Assembly (NCBI GenBank): GCA_024195265.1
Contig: JAJLRJ010000015.1
Location: 1,049,470 to 1,113,469 of the forward strand
Direction of reading: 5' to 3'
From: Dendrophyllia cribrosa
Taxonomy: Eukaryota > Cnidaria > Anthozoa > Scleractinia > Dendrophylliidae
Length of the DNA: 64,000 nt
Below, in pieces: positions 54,334 through 64,000 of this stretch. The position numbers and the translations under genes were made by a program. Position 1 is the first letter of the stretch, and every line of letters begins with the position of its first letter. The notes below the pieces were generated by a model, which saw only the letters and a list, made by a program, of their open reading frames with translations, did not search any database and was not told where the DNA came from.

Positions 54334-54988
54334 CTGTAATTCAAATTTTGAGTAAATATAAGGTAGGTTGTCACTAGTTCTTTTTTTAAAATATCCATTT
54401 TATTATTGTTTGACTGAATGAAAATATACTTTATTCCCATTCAGTTCTCACATTGTTGCAGAAGCTCCATGCATAAATATGTCTCTAAAAGGGCCTTACT
54501 GGAAACCAGGGACAAGAAAATATTCAATGACAAAAATATCAAGAACAAACAACAGCACTCTAGCCCAGCTTTTTTCCCATAAACTGAGGAAGCAGTCCTT
54601 TGTGCCTATTAAGGTGAACACAGTCAGGTTTAAGGACTGACATTTCAATAGAATTTAACAGCTTTATAAAATTAAGGCTTTGCACTATTATCTCTTGAGG
54701 CAACCAGGTTTCATCCCCCACTGCACAAATAAATGTGCTCCCTGGTTCCATTTCAGGAAAGGTATCCTCATCAATTTCAGTCCCATCAGCCTCAGTGTAT
54801 ATTGTGATAACTTCTTCATCACTAATCGCAAGTTTTCTTTTAGCTGTAATTCAAATTTTGAGTAAATATAAGGTAGGTTGTCACTAGTTCTTTTTTTAAA
54901 ATATCCATTTTATTATTGTTTGACTGAATGAAAATATACTTTATTCCCATTCAGTTCTCACATTGTTGCAGAAGCTCCATGCATAAAT
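54177..54988. repeat. Direct duplication of ~300 bp carrying the CIDE-N exon
   Basis: 54177-54482 and 54688-54988 are almost identical, from TATCTCTTGAGGCAACCAGG to CTCCATGCATAAAT, offset 511 bp. The second copy ends exactly where the BEL LTR begins. Between them (54483-54687) is unique sequence. Confidence 0.85.
54688..54843 (-). pseudogene. Duplicated CIDE-N exon (second copy)
   Basis: Same acceptor and coding sequence as 54333-54179, with one visible coding change (GDETW for GDKTW). The copy ends after PQEI. The frame then continues in unrelated sequence for about 40 codons to a stop at 54560. The original donor is missing. It may be an alternative terminal exon or a dead duplicate. Confidence 0.5.
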
Positions 54989-55966
54989 TGTAGCTCACAA
55001 GGATAGAGAAAAATAAACCAAAATCCAAATGAACAACACTGGGGTAGAACGGTGCGTAGCGTAAAAACGAACTCGACAAGAAATTTCTGACTAGAGTGTA
55101 AACAGAGTTTAATGATCCATAAAGTTCAATTGAGTTGACAGTTCGTGTGGCGATAGAGCTGACAATGATAGATACTCGAAAACTCAAAGGTCGTGAAATG
55201 TCATCTAATGTCGACAAATGTCGGTTCGAACTGAAATACAACAATGAAAATAGAACCTAACTTAACTAATGTAAATAAGAATATTAAGATAGAAACACTG
55301 ACAGTGATATAACTAGCAATAATTCGCGATAAAGTAAATTGACCTGAAATCGTACTAATCCGCACCTTAAATTACATCGAAGGCTAATTAAGGGATGAAC
55401 TATGTAATAATCAACACTTGAAAAGTCTTAGACCAAGGGTAAATACTGAACATAACGCCTATCCTAGCGAGAATAACATAACAGCGTTCCGAGCACGCGA
55501 AAACTAAATAGGATGCGATAAGCTTGTGATACACCTATTTCTGATAAAGAAACTAACTGATTGAAACGAATAACGGTAGTAAAACTAACAACTAAAACAA
55601 GGAATAGATGTGGTACTCACTTTGGTTTGCACACGCACCAAACTTGCCTTGATAAGTAGATGAATACCAGTGTAGAGAGAAAAACGTGGCCCAATGCCGA
55701 GTAGTTGTTGACGCAGTAAAGTCTATACTAGAACTGATCTACTGAATAGAACGCTGATAATATTTCTAACGCAAAAAACGGACGTGCGTAAAACCTAGCG
55801 ATTATTAGCATTTCCCTAACGGACATAGCAGCTAGGGGCTGATCAACCACAGTGGGCTGAAAAGGAGTAAAACCTTGTTTGAAGTTGACAACTATTTGAT
55901 AATATCTATGATGTAGTAACTTCTAATAATAACTAGAGAATTAGACATCACGTTTCAAAACCAACA
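54989..55966 (-). repeat. 3' LTR of the BEL element
   Basis: On the - strand it begins TGTTGGTTTTGAAACGTG and ends TGTGAGCTACA, with TG...CA borders, 978 bp. It is preceded by the purine stretch AAGGGGCCGGAA (about 55968-55979). Confidence 0.75.
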
Positions 55967-55967
55967 T

Positions 55968-55980
55968 TCCGGCCCCTTAA
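55968..55980 (-). promoter_or_regulatory. Polypurine tract of the BEL element
   Basis: TTAAGGGGCCGGAA on the - strand, directly before the 3' LTR. This is the position used to prime plus-strand DNA in LTR retrotransposons. Confidence 0.55.
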
Positions 55981-56130
55981 AGGCGGTACTGCAGGTAAGC
56001 CTTTACAAGTAGCTAGAAAGAAGGGTTTGAAACATGATGCTGACTAAACAAAACTAAACTATAGTAGATTAAATTGTCCAACAGTGTTCTGTTATCCATA
56101 CTAATGGATTTCATATACCAATGTTCATTA

Positions 56131-58344
56131 TTAATCGTTACTTGAAACAGCAGCTGCCTCCAGTAGCACAATCTTGTCAACTGGTCGCACAAGCTCAGAG
56201 GTACTGGTCTTCAGCTTGACAGAGCGCACAAGTCCGTCTCTTTGGTTGGTGAACACCTCAAGGATTCGACCGAGTGGCCAGGAGTTGCGCGGCTTGTTGT
56301 CGTCCAGGACCAACACGATATCGTCTACTGCAAAATTCCTCTGCTGCTTGTTCCATTTCTGTCGCTGTTGTAGTGACGGGAGATATTCGCGGACCCAGCG
56401 TCGCCAGAACACATCTGCGAGGTACTGTACTTGTCGCCACCTCCGACTGCTGTAGTTGTCGTACTTGGTGAATGTTCCGGGTGGGACTGCTGGCCCGGCG
56501 CGTAGCAGCAGTAGGTGGTTGGGTGTCAGAGGTTCGGGGTCACGTGGGTCGTCTGAAAATTTAGTGATTGGCCGACCGTTAACTATGGCCTCCACCTCAC
56601 ACAACAGGGTATTCAGGCCCTCCTCGTCCAGCACTTGCTCCTTTACCAGGGCCTTCATTACCTTGCGGACGGTTCGTATGCATCTCTCCCACACTCCCCC
56701 ATGGTGAGAACCGGCAGGTGGATTGAACGTCCACTTGATATTGCGTTGAAGGAGAAAATTGTGGATCTGCGACTGGTTCCATTTAGAAACTGCTTCTCGG
56801 AGTTCCCTTTCTCCCCTGACGAAGTTTCCTCCATTGTCCGATCGCATTTCTTCGGGCTGACCTCTCCTAGCGATAAATCTTCGCAACGCGTTGATGAAGG
56901 ATCCTGTGTCCAGTGAAGATGCCACCTCGATATGGACTGCGCGGAGGGTAAGACATGTGAAAATCACACCGTACCTTTTGACTTTGGACCTTCCACGCTG
57001 CACTTCGAATGGTCCAAAACAGTCCACTCCTGTGTAAGTGAACGGGGGTTTTGAAGGCGTTATTCGATTTTCGGGCAGGTTCGCCATTTTTTGTTGTGCT
57101 GTAGGAGCCTGACGTCTTCTGCAGCTGAAGCATTCGTTAAGGATGCCTCGCACGGTAGATCTCGCGTTGATTATCCAGAATCTTTGCCTTATAAGCGACA
57201 GGGTGTATTCTAGGCCCGAATGCCCAGAGATGTGGTGATAATACTTGATAATGAGCTTGACCACATGGTGTTTCTTTGGTAGAACAACCGGGTGTTTTGC
57301 ATCGGTGTCGATTGGCGCTCGTTGAAGACGGCCTCCAACTCGTATGAGACCTTGAGACAGCATTGGATCAAGCTTGAAAATGTTGCTGGATTTCTTTACG
57401 TTCTGTCTGCTTGAGTTGTTCTGCTGATCCGCTTCCTTGAGCCGATCGCGTTCTTCATTGAAGCATTGACTCTGAACGTGCTTGAGAATTTCTATTTCAG
57501 CATTTTTGAGCTCTGTTACGGTCAAGGGAGCGATAGCACTAGTTGGCTGAATTTGGACTGAGCTTTGTGTTCTTCCTTTCTTGCTCAGGCGATAAAGGGT
57601 TGTCTTATACCGAAGTATCCACGCTACTGTTCTCTTGAGATGAGTCCATGATGAGAACCGCTCGATGATTTGTGTGATAGGGTCTGGGCCAGAAGCTTTA
57701 CTCAGGTACACGGCAGAGTCTTTCTTGACTTCAGGATCATCATTCGGAATGTCGGAGTTGATGTCGGCAGGTCTCTGTGGCCATGTTTTGCGTGGCTGAG
57801 CCAAGAACTCTGGACCATGTATCCAACGTTGTAGGGAGTCCGCTGACACGCCTCTTGATGCGTCATCCGCGGGATTGGATTGAGTGTTTACATACCTCCA
57901 CTGGGATGGAGATGATGCGTCGTGTATCGTTGCAATCCGATTTGCAACGAATGTTTGAAACCGCTTGTCCTGATTCTCTATGTAACGAAGGACGCAAGTA
58001 CTATCGGTCCAGAAAAACGATTCACTTATCGGTAGACTCAGTTCTCTTCGAGATATCCTGTCCAGCCTTGTTGCTACGACAGCTGCTGATAGCTCCATTC
58101 GGGGAATTGTCACCGGTTTGATTGGCGCGAGTCTGGATTTGCCCATGACGTCTGTGATTCTAAGGTACGTGACAGCACCGTAACCCTGTTGTGACGCGTC
58201 GGCGAAATGGTGCAACTGAGTTGAAGTGATCTCTCCGAGGTTAGGTGTCTTGAAGCAGCGGTCGATTGAGAGTTGCTCAAGTTTAGGTAGCTCTTGCAGC
58301 CAAGTTTGCCAGCGATGCATGAACTCGTCTGGAATTTGGTCATC
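56131..58344 (-). pseudogene. BEL pol C-terminal part: RNase H and integrase
   Basis: This is the same reading frame as the upstream gag-pol frame, cut off from it by a TAG at 58345-58347. The first internal ATG is at 58320. Motifs from that ATG are HHFADASQQGYGAV (~residue 38) and the FFWTDSTCVLRYI segment of the RNase H-like region. A zinc-binding HHISGH...CFSC segment follows (~365-400), then the integrase core with GVDCFGPF (~435), RSDNGGNF (~495) and GGVWERCIRTV (~540). The C-terminal DUF5641-like region contains YLADVFWRRWVREYLP and VDDIVLVLDDN. The catalytic D, D and E residues are visible. Without readthrough of the stop this part would not be made. Confidence 0.85.
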
Positions 58345-61300
58345 CTATCCAAACTTCTTACGGCATAGATCTTGTAGGATCAGTTTCGCGTTCAGTATAA
58401 ACGGAGCGGCAAATCCCAAGGGGTCGTAAACAGAGCTGACGATAGACAGTATGCCTCTCCTTGTCGCAGGTCTGTCCTTAATGACAATCTTGAAACCAAA
58501 CTGATCGGATGAGACGTTCCATTGTACACCGAGTGCCCTTTCAATTGGTAATTTGTCGAAATCTAGGTCTTTAACTTGCGCCGCTCTTTCTGTGGCTGGA
58601 AGAGACTTGATAACCTTTCTTGAATTGGAGAGCCATTTTGTTAACTTGAATCCTCCTCGCGCAAGAAGCTCGCACAGCTGACTTGCGAGACGGATGGCTT
58701 CGTCTTCCGAGCTGACTGACTTTAGACAATCGTCGACATAAAAGTTGCGCTCTACAGTCTCAACAGTTTCCGCGTCAAAATCCGATTTGTTATCTTCGGC
58801 CGTTTTCTTTAACGCGAAGTTTGCGCAACTTGGAGAGGATGCACCCCCAAATAGATGTACCCTCATTTGGTACTCTTGTGGTTGATCTTCAAGGTTACCA
58901 TCCGGCCACCACAAGAACCGCAATGCATCACAATCGCTTGGTCGGACGCGCACCTGGTGAAACATTGCTTCGACGTCTGACATCAGTGCTATCAGCTCTT
59001 GCCTAAATCGGGAAAGCACCCCGACAAGAGAGTTGGTGAGGTCCGGCCCCTGTAGCAGCTGGTCGTTGAGCGATGTGTCGCGGTACTTGGCAGAGCAGTC
59101 AAACACCACTCTGACTTTACTAGGTTTCTGTGGGTTGAACACTGGGTGATGTGGGAGGTACCAGTGAGTCCCTAATGGTCCAATGTCCTGACTGCTCACC
59201 TTCCTGGCAAAGTCGTTCTTTAAAAGATTATCCATGAATTCTTTGTATTTTTCTTCAACCAATGGTTCCCTTTTCAGTCGCTTCTTTAAAAGACTTAGTC
59301 GGCGTTCTGCAACTGCCTTGTTGTTTTGAAGACTCGGGGGGTACGTTTTCCACGGCAGGGCTATTTCGTAATGACCATTTTCAAGCTTTACCGTTTGTTC
59401 CATAATATCTAGGGCCCTCCGGTCATTCAGCGACATAGAAGTTTTCGAATCGCAGATTGTGTCGTTGAACTCAAGGTTGCAGTAGTCCCTAAACTGTTGG
59501 TCGAGAGTCTTTTCTACCCGGGCGAAATTCGCAGTCGGGGACTTGGGGGCGGTTCTGCCTAACGGGCCGTTAAGCACCCATCCTAATACAGTCCGAGTAG
59601 CGAAGGGACCGCCGTTCTTGCTGGGTCTAAACTCCCTTGGCTGTAGAGCTTGGGGAACATCGCTCCCGATGAGCAGCCCGATCTCAGCTTCGAGCTTTGG
59701 AATGATTACACCCTTTAGGTATGGCCAGCGGTTCACGTCTTGTTGGGTTGCAATAGCTTCCGCTGGGATAGGTAGACTAGATCTTGAATAAACTTCAGGC
59801 AGCTCAACAGTGTTCTCTTGGTTAAGATCAGTTATCTGCAAACTGACTAGGGAACATTCGGCCGGATTTTCTTCGCCCTGCAAGGTTGTTAGGGTCAGCC
59901 TTGTTTGCTTTCCCTTGACGTTAAGCTTCTCTAGAAGGCTTTCTGTACAGAAGGAGGTGTTGCTGCCAGAATCCAGAAAGGCATACGTTTCGACCACCGA
60001 TTGACTTTCCTTTGCTTTTACGCGAACGGGAACGATGGCCATCCCTGTCACAGTAGTGCTAGTAGAGAAGTTTGACTTGACATAGCCATTGTTAGCAGAG
60101 TTAGAACTAACGGGCGATGGCTCGATGTTCGTATCTTGGCCCCCGGTTGGGTTTTTGTCGCCGGTTGAAGTGGTTGAGGCGGTTGTACTGCTCCTTGGGT
60201 GGAGGAAGGTTGAGTGCTTTCCGTTACACTCCTGCACCTTGCAGAAACTTTCTTTGGGGCACTCGCGAACGAAGTGGCCAGCAGACAGGCAATTGCTACA
60301 AAGTTTCTTGACATCGACGAACTTTTGCCTTTCTTCGAGGGACTTCTTCCTAAACTTGTCGCAGCGTGGCAACCAGTGTTTAGCGCCGCATAAGGAACAC
60401 TTGGGACCTTCGTTAGAGGTTGGCGGTAATTTTCCTTGAGTGGAGAAGCCGTTTCCTCTGCGACCTTGGGTTCTTGTCGGCTTAATGACCCTTTCATTTG
60501 CGACTTTTCCGAAAACAGGGTGAGTGGTTGCCCGTGCTTTAGCAGTCACAAAGTCCGTAATGTCTTTCACCGTGGCTTCTCTTCCCTCCTTCTCTATAAT
60601 ACGGTCGACGGTGTCTCTCCACTTTAGCCTGAAGGGGTACGGAAGCCTGTCAATGATTTTCTTCAGGTTATCCGGGTTATCCAGCTTGTTAAGGCAACCG
60701 ATTTCCCTTAACGTGTTTACGCAACTTGTGAGTTGTATGGAGAATTTCTGGAGTGCAGACCCGTCTTCAGCTTTGATTGATGGCCCCTCGATAAGCCTCT
60801 GTACATGTGCAGCAGCGACCTTGTAGCTCTGGCCGTACCTTTCTTTTAATAGTCGTCGAGCTTCGACGTAGCCTTCTTGTTCTCGCATTGCGAGGCAGCT
60901 CTTCATTAGCTCCTGGGCAGGGCCAGAGGTGTACTGCACCAGATAGTACAGGCGGGCACTGGGACTAAGGGTCTTCCGTTCTACGAGATGCTCGAAGGAG
61001 CGCACAAAGTCACAGTAATCTATTGGGTCTCCACTAAACACTTGCATGCTCGGCTGTGGAAGCGTGAGAGCCATGACGCCTTGTTGCTGCTGCTGAATAA
61101 GCAGTTGAAGAGCGTATCCCTGACGTTCTTGTGATTCTACCATTAGTTCAAATGATGCGTCTAGGAGGCTACCAGTCCGATTGTTTGCAGGGAAACCTTG
61201 TTGAGTTGGTGTCGTCATATGGCGCCATTCAGGTGCAGCAGGGTTTAGTGGCGGTTTGGCTGGCAGTGGTGTTTCCTTCGGCAGCGGACGCTCGTATTGT

Positions 61301-62073
61301 GATGTGGTTACGGGAAGAGAAGGTATCACTGGAACAGAGTTGACATTGCCGATAAGATTGTCGTCTAACGGCGTAGATGTGGACTTATACTGAGATTGCT
61401 TGGGGGGTTGTTTCTCATAATTGATTTCATCCTGATGATGACATTCAAGTGCTTCTTCAGCTTCGGCTAGTTCGTAAACCTGCCTCTCGGCCTCAGCTAC
61501 GGCTATGTCGGCTTGAAGTTGGACTTCTGCCATCCTTTGTTGGAGCCTAAGTTCCTCTACTTGAAGTTCGTGTAGTTTTTGTAAATTCGCCGCCTTTGCC
61601 TCTAGCACGGCCTTTTTCGCGGCGGATCTCGCTTTAGCGCTGGCTGAACTTCCAATTGAAGAGCTAACCGCTGATCGCGTGCGGAAAGCGTAGTCCCTTC
61701 CGACGTTACTTATGGAGTCTTCGGGGAGTACGTGTTGACTTCGATCTGTCAACAACTTTTGAGAATTTGCTCGCATAAGCCATGAACTGATTTCCTTCTC
61801 AAGTTCCGAAGCTAGTTCTAAGAGCGAGTTGTAATATTGCGCAGACTCTTCTCGTTCCTTTTCGGTTTTGATTTGGCTGTGATACGCTTCGTGAGCAGTT
61901 TGAAATTCCTTTAAAACTTCCCTTAACTTAAACTGGACCCTTTGAACGGCGTCGGCGGATTCGCGTGCGGCCATTAATTCGTTTAGTTTGTTGACCTTTC
62001 CTGTCACGTTTGTTTCGGCGGAATTGCGGGCGGCCTTTAAATAGACGATTGATTGCTCTTTTCCGGAAGCCAT
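58345..62073 (-). CDS. BEL/Pao gag-protease-reverse transcriptase polyprotein
   Basis: The frame is 1242 residues from the ATG at 62073. A coiled-coil, charged N-terminus (residues ~1-215) is followed by a Gag segment with FSGDPIDYCDFVRSFE (~345, DUF1759-like). Two cysteine-rich segments, CSLCGAKHWLPRC (~557) and the zinc knuckle CSNCLSAGHFVREC (~591), come next. The aspartic protease site is AFLDSGSNTSFC (~695). RT follows, with VRVVFDCSAKYRDTSLN, MSDVEAMFHQVRVRPSD and the catalytic YVDD (~1109), then the YDPLGF motif typical of Pao-family pol. It ends at a TAG that interrupts an otherwise continuous frame into RNase H and integrase. Confidence 0.85.
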   Translation of the reverse strand: MASGKEQSIVYLKAARNSAETNVTGKVNKLNELMAARESADAVQRVQFKLREVLKEFQTAHEAYHSQIKTEKEREESAQYYNSLLELASELEKEISSWLMRANSQKLLTDRSQHVLPEDSISNVGRDYAFRTRSAVSSSIGSSASAKARSAAKKAVLEAKAANLQKLHELQVEELRLQQRMAEVQLQADIAVAEAERQVYELAEAEEALECHHQDEINYEKQPPKQSQYKSTSTPLDDNLIGNVNSVPVIPSLPVTTSQYERPLPKETPLPAKPPLNPAAPEWRHMTTPTQQGFPANNRTGSLLDASFELMVESQERQGYALQLLIQQQQQGVMALTLPQPSMQVFSGDPIDYCDFVRSFEHLVERKTLSPSARLYYLVQYTSGPAQELMKSCLAMREQEGYVEARRLLKERYGQSYKVAAAHVQRLIEGPSIKAEDGSALQKFSIQLTSCVNTLREIGCLNKLDNPDNLKKIIDRLPYPFRLKWRDTVDRIIEKEGREATVKDITDFVTAKARATTHPVFGKVANERVIKPTRTQGRRGNGFSTQGKLPPTSNEGPKCSLCGAKHWLPRCDKFRKKSLEERQKFVDVKKLCSNCLSAGHFVRECPKESFCKVQECNGKHSTFLHPRSSTTASTTSTGDKNPTGGQDTNIEPSPVSSNSANNGYVKSNFSTSTTVTGMAIVPVRVKAKESQSVVETYAFLDSGSNTSFCTESLLEKLNVKGKQTRLTLTTLQGEENPAECSLVSLQITDLNQENTVELPEVYSRSSLPIPAEAIATQQDVNRWPYLKGVIIPKLEAEIGLLIGSDVPQALQPREFRPSKNGGPFATRTVLGWVLNGPLGRTAPKSPTANFARVEKTLDQQFRDYCNLEFNDTICDSKTSMSLNDRRALDIMEQTVKLENGHYEIALPWKTYPPSLQNNKAVAERRLSLLKKRLKREPLVEEKYKEFMDNLLKNDFARKVSSQDIGPLGTHWYLPHHPVFNPQKPSKVRVVFDCSAKYRDTSLNDQLLQGPDLTNSLVGVLSRFRQELIALMSDVEAMFHQVRVRPSDCDALRFLWWPDGNLEDQPQEYQMRVHLFGGASSPSCANFALKKTAEDNKSDFDAETVETVERNFYVDDCLKSVSSEDEAIRLASQLCELLARGGFKLTKWLSNSRKVIKSLPATERAAQVKDLDFDKLPIERALGVQWNVSSDQFGFKIVIKDRPATRRGILSIVSSVYDPLGFAAPFILNAKLILQDLCRKKFG

Positions 62074-62231
62074 TACGATGTGTTAATCCTTAGATAATCC
62101 GATTATCGTGGGTAGAAGATGACAGGTCACGAAACGTAACGCAGTTGTGATGTGACGTTGGAGTGGATGACAGTGTGAATTAGTCAGCGAATTCTTCGAA
62201 TTCCTTCACAGTGCAACAAATTCGAACTAAA
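62074..62231 (-). other. BEL leader between 5' LTR and gag
   Basis: 158 bp containing the expected primer-binding region next to the LTR end (TTTAGTTCGAATTTGTTGC on the - strand). I could not match this to a specific tRNA 3' end. Confidence 0.4.
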
Positions 62232-62725
62232 TGTAGCTCACAAGGATAGAGAAAAATAAACCAAAATCCAAATGAACAACACTGGGGTAGAACGGTGCGT
62301 AGCGTAAAAACGAACTCGACAAGAAATTTCTGACTAGAGTGTAAACAGAGTTTAATGATCCATAAAGTTCAATTGAGTTGACAGTTCGTGTGGCGATAGA
62401 GCTGACAATAATAGATACTCGAAAACTCAAAGGTCGTGAAATGTCATCTAATGTCGACAAATGTCGGTTCGAACTGAAATACAACAATGAAAATAGAACC
62501 TAACTTAACTAATGTAAATAAGAATATTAAGATAGAAACACTGACAGTGATATAACTAGCAATAATTCGCGATAAAGTAAATTGACCTGAAATCGTACTA
62601 ATCCGCACCTTAAATTACATCGAAGGCTAATTAAGGGATGAACTATGTAATAATCAACACTTGAAAAGTCTTAGACCAAGGGTAAATACTGAACATAACG
62701 CCTATCCTAGCGAGAATAACATAAC
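62232..62725 (-). repeat. 5' LTR of the BEL element, truncated
   Basis: Matches the last 494 bp of the 978-bp 3' LTR, then stops at ATAAC and is replaced by unrelated, possibly exonic DNA. The missing U3 part removes the promoter, so this copy cannot be transcribed from its own LTR. Confidence 0.8.
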
Positions 62726-62834
62726 TGTAAAAATCCTTCAATCGCTTGCATGCTTGTTGAGCATTTGGGGAAGTACCCCCTGATTGTAGTGCATCAAGTC
62801 CATTTTTAAAAAAATCCTTCATCCACACAACTCT
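62726..62834 (-). CDS. Possible host exon cut by the LTR truncation point
   Basis: On the - strand an acceptor-like CCTTGTAG is followed by an open 109-bp stretch reading RVVWMKDFFKNGLDALQSGG and TSPNAQQACKRLKDFYS up to the LTR junction. I do not recognise it. It could be an upstream exon of the CIDE-N gene, because strand and order fit, but no sequence evidence links them. Confidence 0.35.
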
Positions 62835-63159
62835 CTACAAGGAAAAAATCATTAAAGATTTACATGTATGGAACGAATATTGGAAAACTGTGCAGATTTT
62901 GAAAACAGCAAAGCAATGATGAAACTGTGAAGGTCCCTCCGTATTGATCTTGCTCTGTGTTCCATGTATGGCATCAATGAACAATTATTTTAATTTTCAG
63001 AGGGCCCTTTTTCAGTACTGCCTGAAAATTCCTGTTTAACCCTTTAACTCCCAAAGAGTGACAAGCTTATATTTTCTCATACTTCTGTGCTACGCCATGG
63101 ATGATATTGCCAAAAGGTCTAGATAGTAGCAAACATGTTGCGATTTTTAGATACAACAC

Positions 63160-63215
63160 AATGCTTTTAAAAACATATTTCGACAGAATCTTCTGTCATC
63201 TTCAGTTAAATTACA
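63160..63215 (-). mobile_element. PLE-family 3' tail fragment with hairpin
   Basis: On the - strand CTGAAGATGACAG, loop AAGATT, CTGTCGAAATATG. This is the same CTGA-GA / hairpin / CGAAA layout as the other PLE tails here, but a third sequence family. Confidence 0.5.
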
Positions 63216-63439
63216 AAGTACAGAGGTGAAAAATGCTAATTAACTATAATATCCGTACTTAACTAAACACAAAGGTAATTGTGGTAACTGTACAGGTAAT
63301 AAGAATATAGGAAAAAAGATGTCTTGAATGTTAAGTAATAAATATGCATGCTGATCTCAGGGACACACGACATCATGTGGGAATCAACACCTTTTTTTCT
63401 GCGCACGCACAGTTCAAGAACTATTTTAATTTCTGCTTT

Positions 63440-63585
63440 TCTACAAACATTTCTTGAAAGATTAAACTAATGTACTTTAATCTCACTTCAATCTCTAACT
63501 AAACCTGCAGTTCACCAAATCATCTTGTATGTTGTTTGAAGGTCAACGCATAAGTGTTTCTTTAATCAACCTTACAAATACCAGT
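63440..63585. repeat. Dispersed repeat, second copy of 11040-11160
   Basis: Shares TACTTTAATCTCACTTCAAT and GAAGGTCAACGCATAAGTGT in the same orientation, with a ~13-bp indel near the start. Confidence 0.65.
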
Positions 63586-63835
63586 TAGAGTTTTCATAGG
63601 CATCTGCGCCTTGTTCAGACTTTGGTGCCCAAATTTGACCTTCTGCCATTAAAAAATAAAAATTCTTAGTAAAATTCTTAGAAAAAAATCCTTGTTAGAA
63701 AATTTTTGCGCGAACGTCCTTAAGACGTTGGACGCACGTTGGAAAAAATTGTCATGACTATTTCGTAAGCAAATGGGCCGTGGCCTATGGTTGGCGAAAT
63801 GGTGCAAAATTCACAAAGTTCCTGTTCATTCACAT

Positions 63836-64000
63836 TCAATGCTGTTGTTATTCACGAATATATTCATTCACATTCAACAACTAAGTTTACATTCAAGAAA
63901 TATAGTTATCGGCATTTAACGATCTATTTCTTATTCACGAATATATTTACTTACATTTACGAGATATATTCATTCACATCCAACGGGTTATATTCATTCA
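63836..64000. repeat. Degenerate AT-rich minisatellite at the window edge
   Basis: Repeated TTCACGAATATATT, CATTCACATTCAAC and ATTTACGAGATATA motifs at irregular 25-60-bp spacing. The array continues past the window. Confidence 0.5.

Larger units (their letters stand above)
54989..62725 (-). mobile_element. BEL/Pao LTR retrotransposon, minus strand
   Basis: Full order on the - strand: truncated 5' LTR (62725-62232), leader, gag-protease-RT frame (62073-58345), RNase H-integrase frame (58344-56131), polypurine tract and 3' LTR (55966-54989). The LTR overlap of 494 bp shows essentially one difference (near 55160 versus 62405), so insertion was recent. The flank at 54988 matches the intact site at 54482 (CATGCATAAAT). 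The other flank is lost with the 5' LTR truncation. Confidence 0.85.
62835..64000. other. Intergenic DNA with a PLE tail and dispersed repeats
   Basis: No gene seen. It includes a PLE-type tail on the - strand (63160-63215), the dispersed repeat shared with 11040-11160 (63440-63585) and an AT-rich minisatellite at the window end. CCCTTTAACTCCCAAAGAGTG near 63041 resembles a family I associate with coral genomes, from memory and unverified. Confidence 0.45.

Overview
The window is repeat-rich metazoan DNA, most likely cnidarian and probably anthozoan (coral or sea anemone). It has no operons, it has spliced host exons, and it has a mix of transposable elements typical of cnidarian genomes: an L1/Tx1-like LINE, Penelope-like elements (PLEs) with GIY-YIG domains, a BEL/Pao LTR element, a tyrosine-recombinase (Crypton-like) element, tRNA-derived SINEs and many MITEs. 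The taxonomic call is an inference from this repertoire, not from a marker gene.

Layout. 1-5.3 kb: a nearly complete LINE on the + strand, with ORF1 intact and ORF2 broken by one nonsense codon. 5.3-16.5 kb: intergenic or intronic DNA holding several MITEs, a PLE 3' half with an inverted 5' arm (8.6-10.1 kb), a second almost identical 5'-truncated PLE (13.8-14.7 kb), and three phase-compatible exons of an unidentified + strand host gene (11.7-13.7 kb). 16.5-26.9 kb: a 10.4-kb satellite of about 102-bp monomers whose core is organised as 2.26-kb higher-order repeats. 26.9-31.8 kb: PLE and LINE tails, a polypurine tract and a 2.3-kb foldback element. 31.8-37.4 kb: the best-preserved copy of a tyrosine-recombinase (YR) transposon. 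It carries 165-bp and 77-bp repeats upstream, an unrecognised N-terminal domain, two zinc fingers, a YR domain and a Myb/SANT-like tail. 37.6-42.5 kb: a 73-bp minisatellite array that captured a tRNA-derived SINE and amplified it as a 451-bp composite. 42.5-49.5 kb: a Rap1-Myb-like ORF, then two decayed copies of the YR element joined end to end. 49.5-53.1 kb: a solo LTR, short tandem repeats, a MITE, and a third PLE (- strand) into which an inverted tRNA-bearing element inserted with a 14-bp target duplication. 53.8-54.8 kb: - strand host exons encoding a CIDE-N domain, with the exon duplicated. 55.0-62.7 kb: a young BEL/Pao element (- strand) with one in-frame stop and a truncated 5' LTR. 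62.7-64 kb: a possible exon, a PLE tail and dispersed repeats.

Most coding capacity is mobile. Host content is limited to the exon fragments near 11.7-13.7 kb, 53.8-54.8 kb and perhaps 62.7 kb. The most interesting items are the YR transposon with its upstream array of recombinase-site-like inverted repeats, the higher-order satellite, the SINE/minisatellite composite, and the inverted tRNA element with its clean target duplication.
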